A program made the position numbers and the translations under genes. The notes beneath the pieces were generated by a model. That model was not told the DNA's origin and did not search any database. It saw only the letters and a list, made by a program, of their open reading frames with translations. Positions 26,705 through 35,442 of a DNA stretch of 64,000 nt are shown in pieces (within the stretch, counting starts at the first letter, position 1; every line of letters starts with the position of its first letter). Source of the DNA: Sulfopaludibacter sp963815475 (GTDB lineage: Bacteria; Acidobacteriota; Terriglobia; Bryobacterales; Bryobacteraceae); NCBI GenBank assembly GCA_963815475.1, contig CAWFHD010000003.1, positions 8,608,099 to 8,672,098 on the forward strand, given 5' to 3'.

Positions 26705-27424
26705 ATGAGACCAGTCGGCAGGCCCGCCGCAGATAAGCAACCTGAGAGCATCGAGTTTGTTCCGAAACGAGATCTGGATCGAGCGAAGCAGGAAAATGAG
26801 AGGCTGCGCAAAGAGATCGAGCGGCTGAAACAGGAAACCGAACGTCTGCGCCGGGAACTAGAAGCCGCGTTGCGCGCCAGCAAGCGCCAGGCCGCACCAC
26901 ATTCGCGCGGCACACCAAAAGCCAACCCGCAGCGGCCAGGCCGCAAACCGGGCCGCCGCTATGGCCGGCAGGCTTGCCGTCCCATCCCGGCGCGCGTGGA
27001 TGAACGAGTCACGGTTCCCTTGCCAGAGTGCTGCCCGCATTGCGGCGGCGGCGTGGAAGCGGAAAGCTGCGAAACCCAGTATCAGGAAGAGATTGTCCGG
27101 CGCACCATAGTGCGCCGTTTCGATATCGCCGTGGGCCACTGCTGCAAATGCAAGCGGCGGGTGCAGGGACGCCATCCGTTGCAGACCTCGGATGCGGTAG
27201 GAGTCGGCAGCGTGCAGTTGGGGCCGGAGGCACTGACCCTGGCAGCGATCCTGAACAAGCAGATGGGGCTGTCGCTAGGGCACACACGGCAAGTCCTGTC
27301 CTATGGGTTCGGGCTGGAGGTCAGTCGTGGAGGGTTGTACCGGGCACTGGCGCGGATGGCGGGCCGCGCGCAGCCGACCTATGACGGACTGGTGGACATC
27401 GCGCGGCAAGCTCCCGTGAACGGG
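26705..27424 (+). pseudogene. Truncated IS66-family transposase (TnpC)
   Basis: About 240 residues recognisable. N-terminal coiled coil (about 20-60, ENERLRKEIERLKQETERL), then a basic linker, a zinc-binding domain (CCPHCGG ... CCKCKR) and the start of the catalytic region (LGHTRQVLSYGFGLEVSRGGLYR). After APVNG the expected DETGW of the DDE domain is missing and unrelated AT-rich sequence takes over. The remaining 60 codons to 27613 are not homologous. Full IS66 transposases are about 500 residues, so half is lost. The truncation marks a rearrangement junction. Confidence 0.82.
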
Positions 27425-27480
27425 ATTTGGCCGCACGACGTAACGTTTTTCTTTTTATTCCATAACTTAAGGCGGTTACT

Positions 27481-27509
27481 AGAATGCCAGCGCGGCAGGC
27501 TGGCATTCT
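27481..27509. terminator. 11-bp hairpin near the tRNA fragment
   Basis: AGAATGCCAGC and GCTGGCATTCT form a perfect 11-bp stem with a 7-base loop. It lies about 110 bases downstream of the tRNA-Gly fragment on that gene's strand, so it may be the old tRNA terminator, though it lacks a long T-run. Confidence 0.45.
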
Positions 27510-27618
27510 TCACAGCAGAGCCACTTAGAATGAGTAACTTGCAGGAAAGCAGGAAAACGGTGTACTCCATTCGAGGGCTTCAGGAGAAAGTCGGAATCGC
27601 GGTAAATTATTGAAAAGA

Positions 27619-27668
27619 TGGAGCGGGAGACGGGGTTCGAACCCGCGACGTCCAGCTTGGGAATCTGG
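27619..27668 (-). tRNA. 3' part of tRNA-Gly(CCC), probable attachment site
   Basis: On the minus strand: anticodon loop TTCCCAA, anticodon 3' stem GCTGG, T-arm GCGGG-TTCGAAC-CCCGT, acceptor CTCCCGC, discriminator T and encoded CCA (27621-27619). The matching 5' acceptor GCGGGAG and the D-arm are absent upstream, and the sequence diverges within the anticodon stem (CCAGA where CCAGC is expected). Partial 3' tRNA copies of this kind are left by site-specific integration of islands. Confidence 0.8.
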
Positions 27669-27886
27669 CACATCACTGTGTCTACAACACTTACGCGTCT
27701 CTGACGCGCTTTTTCGACTCACCCAAGTCTCGCCATATCAGTCACTCCCTGGTTTGACCCTCCCAATCGAGGTAGGATCGCGGTACATCGTTTTCTGCCT
27801 CATACCTTGTCTTGTATTGCACCCCATGGCCACAAACAACAATGGCCCGCGCGCCAACGCAGGCCATCGACCCATAGGGGTGAAAA
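27669..27886. other. Junction region after the tRNA fragment
   Basis: About 220 bases without a convincing gene. A small hairpin GCGTC-TCT-GACGC followed by GCTTTTT (about 27696-27715) could be a terminator. The plus-strand frame running through the tRNA fragment is spurious. Confidence 0.35.
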
Positions 27887-30151
27887 GTGAATTTCCTCAA
27901 CGGAAGTATACACCACCAGGACCCGCAAAGAAAAGACGAAAATGCTCTCGGCGCGCACGCATATGTAGGCTGCGAACAAAGCAGAGAATCGACCAAGTCG
28001 GGTGCAACGCTGATCGGATCGGATTTGACGAGCGCAGATTATGCCGCTTTGGAAGGCCGTTGGATTGATCGGCGGACTGGCCAGCCCGCGCCCAGACTGC
28101 GCCGGGCGGACTCCTTAACCGGCGCCGAGGTCATCGGCCGCAAGGGCGGCGACTACGCTGGCATCTTCATCCCGTATTTCCACCCCGATTCCGATCAAGT
28201 CCGAGAGTATCGTCTACGCCGCGACCATCCGGATCTCGAATACGATTTCGCCGGCAATCTCAAGGTGAGGCAGAAGTACCTCAGCGCGCCTGGCCGCTCC
28301 AACATGCTGTATCTGCCGCCCGGAGTCAGCCAATCGCTCTTGCGCGAGCCTGCCCTACCCATCGTGATCACGGAGGGTGAATTCAAGACTCTCGCCCTCT
28401 GGCGCGCCGCCAACCATGGAACTCCGAGCCGCCCCCGATTTCTGCCGGTGGGGGTGTCTGGCGTCTACAACTGGCGCGGAACGATAGGCAAAACGGTTGG
28501 GCCGGACGGCAGCCGTCTCGACGTAAAGGGAGCGATCCCGGATCTCGACTGGCTCGTTTGGGCAGGCCGCAGGGTTGTCATTGCCTACGATGCCGACGCG
28601 GTCACCAAAGAACCGGTCCGTATCGCCCGCTCAATGCTGGCGGCGCATCTGCGTGGTCGTGGTGCCTTCGTCGGTTTCCTGGAATGGGACATCGCGAGAG
28701 GTAAAGGCATAGATGACCATCTCGCCGCCGTGGGCCCGGACATAGTCCTCGAGGAGATCGCACAGGTCGACTTCGCGGGCTCGGCATGGAAGAAGGACTT
28801 GCTGCGCTCTAAACCAGCCATGAACACCACTGAAGGCCGTATTCTGCCGGTATTGGCAAACGCAATTGCTGCTTTCCGGCACGCGCCGGAATGGGGCGGC
28901 GTGCTCGCCTTCAACGAATTCGGATTCGGGACGGTCGTGCTCAAGCCGGCCCCCTGGGGCGTCGTTCCCAAAGGCGAATGGACGGATCACGAGGACCGCC
29001 TGGCCGCGGAATGGCTGCAGCGTCAAGGAATTCTGGTCTCGGTCGAGGTTGCCGGGCAAGCCGTGCAGACCGCCGCGAGGGATCATCCGTTTCACCCAGT
29101 GAAGTCATACCTGCAGGGCCTGCGTTGGGATGGGGTCGAGCGAGTGGATAGATGGCTATCGACCTACCTGGGTGTAGAGGACACGGAATACTCTCGTGCG
29201 GTCGGGTCACGCTGGCTCATCTCCGCCGTCGCGCGGATCTACCGACCAGGCGCGAAGGCCGATTGCTGCCTGATTCTCGAAGGGCCACAGGGCATCCGAA
29301 AGTCGACCGCGCTGCGGACCAGTTGCCGGCGAGTACTTCACTGATGAACTGGCAGACCTGGGCAGCAAAGACGCCGCCATGCAGACCCGCGGAGTATGGA
29401 TCATCGAGCTCTCCGAGCTGGACAATCTCAGTCACGCCGAGGTGGCGCGGATCAAGGCATTCATGAGCCGGACCACGGACCGCTTCCGGCCGCCCTACGG
29501 TATGCGCCTGGTGGAATCACCACGCCAGTGCGTGTTCGCCGGCACCGTCAACCACAGCAGCTATCTGCGTGACGAGACCGGAGGGCGCCGTTTCTGGCCG
29601 GTGGTATGTGGTCAGATCGACGTCGATGCTTTGGCCGCGTGACCGCGACCAGCTTGTGGGCGGAAGCCAAAGTAAGATTCGAGTCGGGCTCTGTCTGGTG
29701 GCTCGACACACCCGATTTGGTGCAACTCGCAAGCGATCAGCAGGAGGCTCGATACGAAGGGGATCCCTGGGAGGAGGTGATTGGGCCGTGGCTGGAAAGC
29801 AAAGAGAGCACTGCGATTTCAGAAGTCCTGGAGAAATGCATCAACAAGCCGCAGGCGCAGTGGACGCAGACGGACAAGATTCGTGCCGCCCGTTGTCTGC
29901 GGGCGCAGGGTTGGCTGCGGTACCGGGAGCGTCAAGGCAGCCGGCTCGAATGGCGGTATCGGAAGGGCTGTCTGAGATGGAGATGTTCCCAGTGTTCCCA
30001 GTCTTGTTCCCAGTCTGTTCCCAGTCTTGGCGCAATGGATTCCTCGTTCCCAGTGTTCCGGATTTCCTGGGCTGATCCTATTGACGCAATACCCTCATCG
30101 ATCCATATGTTCAAGAACAAGGAACACTGGGAACAATGGGAACAGGGTTGA
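27887..30151 (+). CDS. DUF3854/VapE-like primase-helicase (interrupted)
   Basis: About 750 residues when read across three single-base insertions near 29325, 29636 and 29654. The N-terminal half has a DUF3854 Toprim-like part (ITEGEFKTLALW, VVIAYDADA). The C-terminal half is a virulence-associated E (VapE) type ATPase: PVKSYLQGLRWDGVERVD, a Walker A region GPQGIRKST, then WIIELSELDNL (Walker B) and FAGTVNHSSYLRDETGGRRFWPV. Such proteins replicate satellites, plasmids and integrated elements. The tail, like many relatives, is encoded by a repetitive GTTCCCAGT region. It is the first gene after the tRNA fragment, as expected for an integrated element. Confidence 0.75.
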
Positions 30152-30207
30152 AACGGCACGAGTTGGGCTTGGGCCAGACGTAGAACAAGACTGGGAACAC
30201 TGGGAAC
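29985..30207. repeat. Iteron-like GTTCCCAGT array in both orientations
   Basis: Five direct copies of GTTCCCAGT at 29985, 29994, 30006, 30017 and 30046, and three inverted copies (ACTGGGAAC) at 30126, 30190 and 30199, plus one degenerate inverted copy at 30135. The array overlaps the 3' end of the primase gene and continues past its stop. Confidence 0.85.
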
Positions 30208-30806
30208 ACCTTCGTTGGCCTTTAGGCGTCTGGCAGGGCACGAAACCCATCGTCGACGGGCACGGGGCCGCGTACACCTCGCGACAGGCGAAATGGCGCT
30301 TTTCTTTTCGAATCGAACGGGCGCAGGGAAGCCATGGCGATTGCCCCTATTCGATCATCAGCGCGAGTCGACTTCGCCGGGTGCTCGCTACGCCTGGCCG
30401 AGCGCCGGCCCTCGAGCGCGAGACTCTTCATTCGGACCCTTTCGCGTCATGTTCATGCGCACAATGTGCAGTGAACGTGCGAACACGAAGGTGTTCCGCA
30501 CGATCAAAATCTCTACCGATTCAACGTTCGCTAAAATCGGGACATCGTTGTTCGATGGTCCATTTGTCGTCACGGCAACCCCGTCCATGCGTCATGAACA
30601 CTGCTGACGCAGCATTCTGCGCTCGAGTTTTTGTGTTCTCCTTTTGTTCGCCCATCGTGTTATCATTAAGGGCGTGGCCGTTTTCGGGCATATCTCTGCT
30701 ACCGAGAGCTATACTAGGGCCACCGGTTTAATCACATGATTGCAGCTAGTTGGAGGACTGTTTGGTAGCCTCGCGCGGGCGCATTGGCTCTGCTCAGGTG
30801 GGGTTG
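30208..30806. other. Gene-free region upstream of the NACHT operon
   Basis: About 600 bases with no convincing gene. It should hold the promoter of the operon starting at 30807. A/T content rises toward 30730. Confidence 0.4.
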
Positions 30807-31622
30807 ATGACGGTCACTATCGAGGAAGCTGCGGTCGTTTCTCAGGCTTTTGCTCTGGATGCCCCATTGCCCGGCACGGGCTATACCACGAACTCCTTGC
30901 ATTCCTCGCCCAATTTCCAAATCGTTCACAAGCGGATGCCGAATCAGACGAATCTGACGTCTGTGCAGACAGCTGGGGACCTGATCGAAGACTTTCGTCC
31001 TGCGTTTCTGATTCTGATCGGGACTGCTGGCGGTCACAGCGGGCGAGATGGACTTAATCTTGGCGATGTGGTGGTCGCCGACTACGTCGACTACTCTGGC
31101 TATTGGAAATACAAAGATGGCGCGGTGATAGAACGGAAGATGCCGCACGATCACCCGTCCGGGCATTTAATTCAGAACTATGTTGAACCTCTCCGTGTCA
31201 GCCCAAAGAGGTGGATTGACCGGATTCAAGAAAAACGGCCAACTGAAGGCACACCGACATTGTTTATCGGGGGACTCGTTTCGGGAAATATTCTCCTCGG
31301 AGATCCGCGAAATGAAGAGCAGGTCCGTATCCTCAATCATTTTGACAAGGCATACGCGTTTGAAATGGAGGGGTTTGGTCTGTCCTCCGCGGTTTTCAAA
31401 GCCAGGACTTCGGTCTATTACAACCCCCAGTATCTGGTGGTTCGGGGGATCTCAGATTTAGTCGACCGTGACGCTGCCGAAAATCAAGTGACCCGATCGA
31501 TATGGACGCCGTACGCCGTCTCCGCGGCCACCTCATTCACGTCGGTCCTTTTGGACGACTTCTTTTCTGTCACCGCCGGCTCAGCTCCAGGAGCAGGAGG
31601 GCTAAATGCCGATAAAGCGTGA
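30807..31622 (+). CDS. Nucleoside phosphorylase/nucleosidase-like protein, NACHT-linked
   Basis: 271 residues from ATG 30807 (AGGTGGGG upstream; the frame is open to 30750). PNP_UDP fold landmarks: FLILIGTAGGHSG (phosphate/base loop), LNLGDVVVADYVDYSGYWK, AFEMEGFGLSSAVF (ribose-binding Met-Glu) and LVVRGISDLVD with the catalytic Asp. Members cleave N-glycosidic bonds of purine nucleosides or nucleotides. Its end overlaps the next gene by 17 bases, and that gene is a NACHT NTPase. PNP domains also occur as effectors in STAND NTPases and in the Detocs anti-phage system, where a PNP degrades ATP. An effector role here is inferred. Confidence 0.85.
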   Translation: MTVTIEEAAVVSQAFALDAPLPGTGYTTNSLHSSPNFQIVHKRMPNQTNLTSVQTAGDLIEDFRPAFLILIGTAGGHSGRDGLNLGDVVVADYVDYSGYWKYKDGAVIERKMPHDHPSGHLIQNYVEPLRVSPKRWIDRIQEKRPTEGTPTLFIGGLVSGNILLGDPRNEEQVRILNHFDKAYAFEMEGFGLSSAVFKARTSVYYNPQYLVVRGISDLVDRDAAENQVTRSIWTPYAVSAATSFTSVLLDDFFSVTAGSAPGAGGLNADKA

Positions 31623-33559
31623 CAAACTTGCTGCCGACCTGAAGAAACGTGTCGATGCCTTATCTGATCCACAACCGGTGTTCGATCTACGAGTAGGTTG
31701 GGCCGCAGACTATAATGGACTGTTTGAAGGAACCTACACCACCGCAGGCGATGCCAACAGCGTGCTTGACCAAGCAAGAGAATTCGGTCGCGTCTTGATC
31801 GTATCGCGGGGTGGTGGAGCGAAAACAGTCCTCCTGACGAGAGTGGCGCAATTGTCCTTCCAGAAGGGGTTTGCTGCAGTATTCATCGCTTTGAAGGATT
31901 GGACTAGTGCAGACAACCCCAAGTGGGCCTCGATTGAAAGCTCCAGCGATCGAATCGCGTATCTTTTCGCGCATTTTTCAGGTTTAGATCTCCTCCCAAG
32001 GGATTTCACTTCGTTTTCTCCAGAAACGGGCGTATTAGTTATTGTCGATGGGCTTAATGAAGTCAATTCTCGTACGGGCCAACAGATCGTCAACGCTCTT
32101 GATGAGTATGCTCGGTTTGCACTGGGCACTTCAGTTATAGTGAGCGATCGACTAGTTCGGCGCGACTTCCTTAGACCGTTGCGTTGGCGATTGGGCCACC
32201 TGTTGGCATTGGAAACCAGTCAGGTGGAGAGCTTGGTATCAGCTAATGAGAGAGCTCAAGAACTCTATCGAGAAGCAACGCCGAGTGAGCGGTCGCTGCT
32301 GACGACACCTTACTTTCTGAATGCATTCCTTCAAGGCGGAACACTCGCAACTACCATTACCGATCAAATGCATCAGTATTTTTCGAACCACGCGCTCAGC
32401 GATGTAGACTTAGACCGCGCGGCTGAAGCCGCTTTCAAGGTTTACGCGAATTCGGCCCGTACCTTCTCGCTAGAAGAGTTCAGATCGATCGCTGGCGATG
32501 CAATTACAAGTCGCTTGTTGGATGCTGGGGCCATAGTGAGTGAAGGTGATCTCGCCTTCTTTGATCATCACCTCAAGCATGATTATTTGGCCTCACGATA
32601 CCTAATTTCCGATCGTAGGCGATGGTCGTCGCCAGTTTTCGCCACAATCACGTTTGACGCGAGCTCTTTCGAAACGATCGTCATGGCCATGGAGCAGATT
32701 GACGACTCTACCGTCGCTGATGAACTCTTGCGTAAGCTCTATGATTGGAATATTTACGGTGCCGGGTATTCTATCGCAGAAGGTCGTTCTAGTCGCGTCA
32801 GTGCAGAAATGCAACGCGTCATTTTGGCGATGTTTGCCGAACGTAAATGGGATTTAGTAATGGCGACCGCTCAGCGAGCCGTTGATACACTGCGGCTCAT
32901 CGATAGCGAGGAGTCACGCAAGTTTTTGGCTGCACCATCACTGGAGGACGTTTTTGGGCTGGTGCGAAGTGGTCCTGCGAGCACATGGTTTGCCGTTTGG
33001 CGAGATCTATTCACTAGATCTTTCAATTCTCCGGCCTCACCTGACGACATCCGGTTGCTATCAGCTCCGGATTCCGTGCTGGGCTGGACCAGCGCCAACG
33101 TGCTGCGGCGGCTGAACTGCACCGAAAACCAGCAACGAGAGATCCGTGGCTTCACAACATCTAAAGACTTTACGGTTGCATGGAGAGCCGTCCACGTCTT
33201 GGGCGCTTATCCGACCGAGGCGAACCGAGTTGCGCTGGTCCAAAGCTTGGCGAGCGACTCGACCCACGTTCGCTTTGGCGCCACCAGATCTTTAGTGGAG
33301 ATGGGGGCACTGGGTGGAGGCGAGTTTGCGTCGCAGGTCTTTCACTCGATTGCTGAAAACATCCCGCTGATAAGAAGCTCTCCAAGCAGTCTGACCGAAT
33401 TCGAAAGAGCACTTTTTGTCGACACGACGCGTGCAACAGGGATGGACACGTGCTGTTTCCGAAGCCGTGCTCGAGCTACAAAGAACCTCAACCGGGCTCG
33501 AAGATCGCGAGAGGTGGGATCAAGTACTCGCGAGATTGGTGGGTGCATATGGAATCTAG
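31606..33559 (+). CDS. NACHT-type STAND NTPase with HEAT-like C-terminus (one frame shift)
   Basis: About 650 residues. Residues about 60-75 hold a Walker A-like SRGGGAKT and about 145-155 a NACHT Walker B (VLVIVDGLNEV). A winged-helix region and HEAT-like repeats follow (AVHVLGAYPTEANRVALVQSLAS, VRFGATRSLVEMG). Reading continues in frame +1 from about 33437 with AVSEAVLELQR and ends at TAG 33557-33559. The frame left behind gives unlikely sequence, so a one-base insertion at about 33400-33437 is probable. It overlaps both neighbours: the nucleosidase by 17 bases and the deaminase start by 11. Likely the sensor/switch of a defence system, cytoplasmic. Confidence 0.8.
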
Positions 33560-33962
33560 TAAATCGGAAGTTATGCTCGCAGAAGAAAAGCTCAATCTGT
33601 TGCTCGATCGTGCCTGGAAGGTCAGAGAAAACGCTTTTATAATAGGCCCTACGAAAGTCGGCTGTTCAGTCCTCACCCTTGAAGACGAGATCTTCGTTGG
33701 GTGTAACGTGGAACATCGATATCGCTGTCACGATGTCCATGCTGAGGTGAATGCGATCACGAACATGATCGCCTCAGGTCGAAGGCAAATCCGAGCTCTC
33801 GCGATCGCCGCAGAGCGTGAGCGGTTTACGCCCTGCGGCGGCTGCATGGATTGGATCATGCAATTTGCCGCAGAACCATGTATTGTTCTCGCGCAGTCAA
33901 GAATAGCCGGCGCTGTGCAACGCTACACGACAGCCGATCTCATGCCGCATTACCCTCGGTAG
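33549..33962 (+). CDS. Cytidine deaminase-like protein, NACHT-linked
   Basis: 138 residues from ATG 33549, inside the last codons of the NACHT gene. Zinc-site motifs VHAEVNAI (His ligand plus catalytic Glu) and TPCGGCMDWI (two Cys ligands) are intact, so it should be an active zinc-dependent cytidine or deoxycytidine-type deaminase; FVGCNVEH is the substrate-side strand. Length matches the short CDA family. The His ligand instead of Cys is the less common form among short tetrameric enzymes. Coupling to a STAND NTPase suggests a nucleotide-pool effector, comparable in logic to RADAR or dCTP deaminase defence, not a salvage role. That link is inference. Confidence 0.87.
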   Translation: MESSKSEVMLAEEKLNLLLDRAWKVRENAFIIGPTKVGCSVLTLEDEIFVGCNVEHRYRCHDVHAEVNAITNMIASGRRQIRALAIAAERERFTPCGGCMDWIMQFAAEPCIVLAQSRIAGAVQRYTTADLMPHYPR

Positions 33963-34063
33963 TCCTGGCCAACATCACTATTCTACGAGGTCATCGGCCA
34001 TACAGATTCAGAAAAGTAGCCACACATCATCCAGCTACGGGTCCCAGGTCAGAATATATCGGT

Positions 34064-34972
34064 ATGCCACTACAGCTCGATCTAGCGCTTCTCGAATCAG
34101 ACAGGCGTTTTCAGGCCATGTGCTTCTATCTTGCCCGGCGAGAATTTCCAGGAGCGCTTCCTGTTGCGCACGGGTCGTGGGATGGGGGTCGGGATGTCGT
34201 GCTGTTCGCTCGCCAGGGTGGTGACGTCGTGTGGCAATGCAAGTTTACGCAGCGCAGTTTGAGTGAGCTCAAGCCCCGCATTGTTGAATCACTGCAGGCG
34301 CTCAACCCTTCGCGGCCGATTGCCAAATGGATCTTGTGCGTCTCTGTCGAGGGCTCAGGCGGATTTCTGGACTGGCTCCGCGAAACCGTGGCGGCTAAGT
34401 GCCCCTTTATTACCGATTGGGAACTCTGGGATAAACAGCAACTCTTGGCGAAGCTCGAAGCCGCGCCGGATGTTCTCCAGATGTTTTTCTACCCAGTCTG
34501 GAAGGAGCTTGAAGCGATCTTCCAGACGGAAGAATTGGAACTCATACGGTATGTCATCGATCCGGCTTGTGGTTGGAAGCAGCCCGATCCAGCGGTGCTT
34601 CATTTCGTGCAGGCCATGGGAACCAACAGTGATCTGGTTATCGACATTATCGTTCGAAGCCGAGGCACCATTCAGTCTCTCATACGAGCCATCCGTCTCG
34701 ATATTTATGATGTCAAGTATCATTTGCGAGGGCTTCCTGGGACCGGGTTGCTCTATTCGCAGCACACCTATCCGGTCTCGCTGCGCGGCGGCAAGCCGGG
34801 TAGCTCAACGGAACCTCTGGGTCCTCCGCTACTGGTGGATTCTGGAAAGCACGAGCGATTTAAGGTAAAGCTCACCGACTCGGGCTATGCGTGGACCGGC
34901 TACGTCCAAATTGCGCTCCTGTACAGCGAGAATCGCGAACTGCGCTTGCCCAGCATGTTTCTGACACCATAA
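34064..34972 (+). CDS. Mrr-like PD-(D/E)xK restriction nuclease domain protein
   Basis: 302 residues from ATG 34064; the longer open frame back to 33851 overlaps the deaminase. The N-terminal 100 residues carry an Mrr-type nuclease core: HGSWDGGRDVVLF (Asp of the PD motif) and VVWQCKF (Q-x-K), then KWILCVSVEG. The remaining 200 residues (EAIFQTEELELIRYVIDPACGW and a beta-rich end) belong to no family I know. It follows the deaminase by 101 bases on the same strand and likely shares its transcript. Probable DNA-targeting nuclease of the same locus. Confidence 0.75.
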   Translation: MPLQLDLALLESDRRFQAMCFYLARREFPGALPVAHGSWDGGRDVVLFARQGGDVVWQCKFTQRSLSELKPRIVESLQALNPSRPIAKWILCVSVEGSGGFLDWLRETVAAKCPFITDWELWDKQQLLAKLEAAPDVLQMFFYPVWKELEAIFQTEELELIRYVIDPACGWKQPDPAVLHFVQAMGTNSDLVIDIIVRSRGTIQSLIRAIRLDIYDVKYHLRGLPGTGLLYSQHTYPVSLRGGKPGSSTEPLGPPLLVDSGKHERFKVKLTDSGYAWTGYVQIALLYSENRELRLPSMFLTP

Positions 34973-35442
34973 GACCGCGTCGGAGTTCCTGCTACGTGTT
35001 GTGCGTGTTGTGCCGCCGATCACGGCGCAGACACGTAGATGCGGACGGACTGTTGAGCAAGGGTGCAACCGCGCTCAGATCATGGAAACGAAATTGAGGA
35101 GGTACGGTCCGAAGATACCATTCGCTCCACCGCGCCAAGTCAACGCTGGCTTCCTTATGATCCGCGCCGAGGTTGGAAGGATTGTGCCTGTCCCACATCG
35201 ATACCAAACCTTCCGCCGTCCACTTTGCCGCAAGGCTTGCTACGAACTCAACGCTGTTCCCGTGAGGACGCCCTACCGTAGGTGTTTCAGATTACTGGTA
35301 ATAATCGGTTTTTTCAGTCTCTTGAGCGGTGTCTCGACCGTGAAGTTAGAAACGTGCTAAAAATGCAGCGTGGAAGGCTACGCCCGACGCAGCTTGTGCA
35401 GCAAAACGCAGGAGAGGAACAGGTAACCCGGCGCTGAGGAAG
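34973..35442. other. Gene-free region between two defence operons
   Basis: 470 bases with opposed short frames (for example 35001-35360) that have no ribosome site or domain. It likely contains the terminator of the NACHT operon and the promoter of the next operon. Confidence 0.4.

Noticed and set aside
27610..28068. Plus-strand 152-codon frame beginning with a WSGRRGSNPRRPAWESGT-like sequence
   Set aside because: This is the antisense translation of a tRNA 3' half, a well-known artefact; no ribosome site or domain.
35001..35360. 119-codon plus-strand frame between the two defence operons
   Set aside because: Rich in Arg/Pro/Cys, no start signal, opposed by an equally long minus frame.
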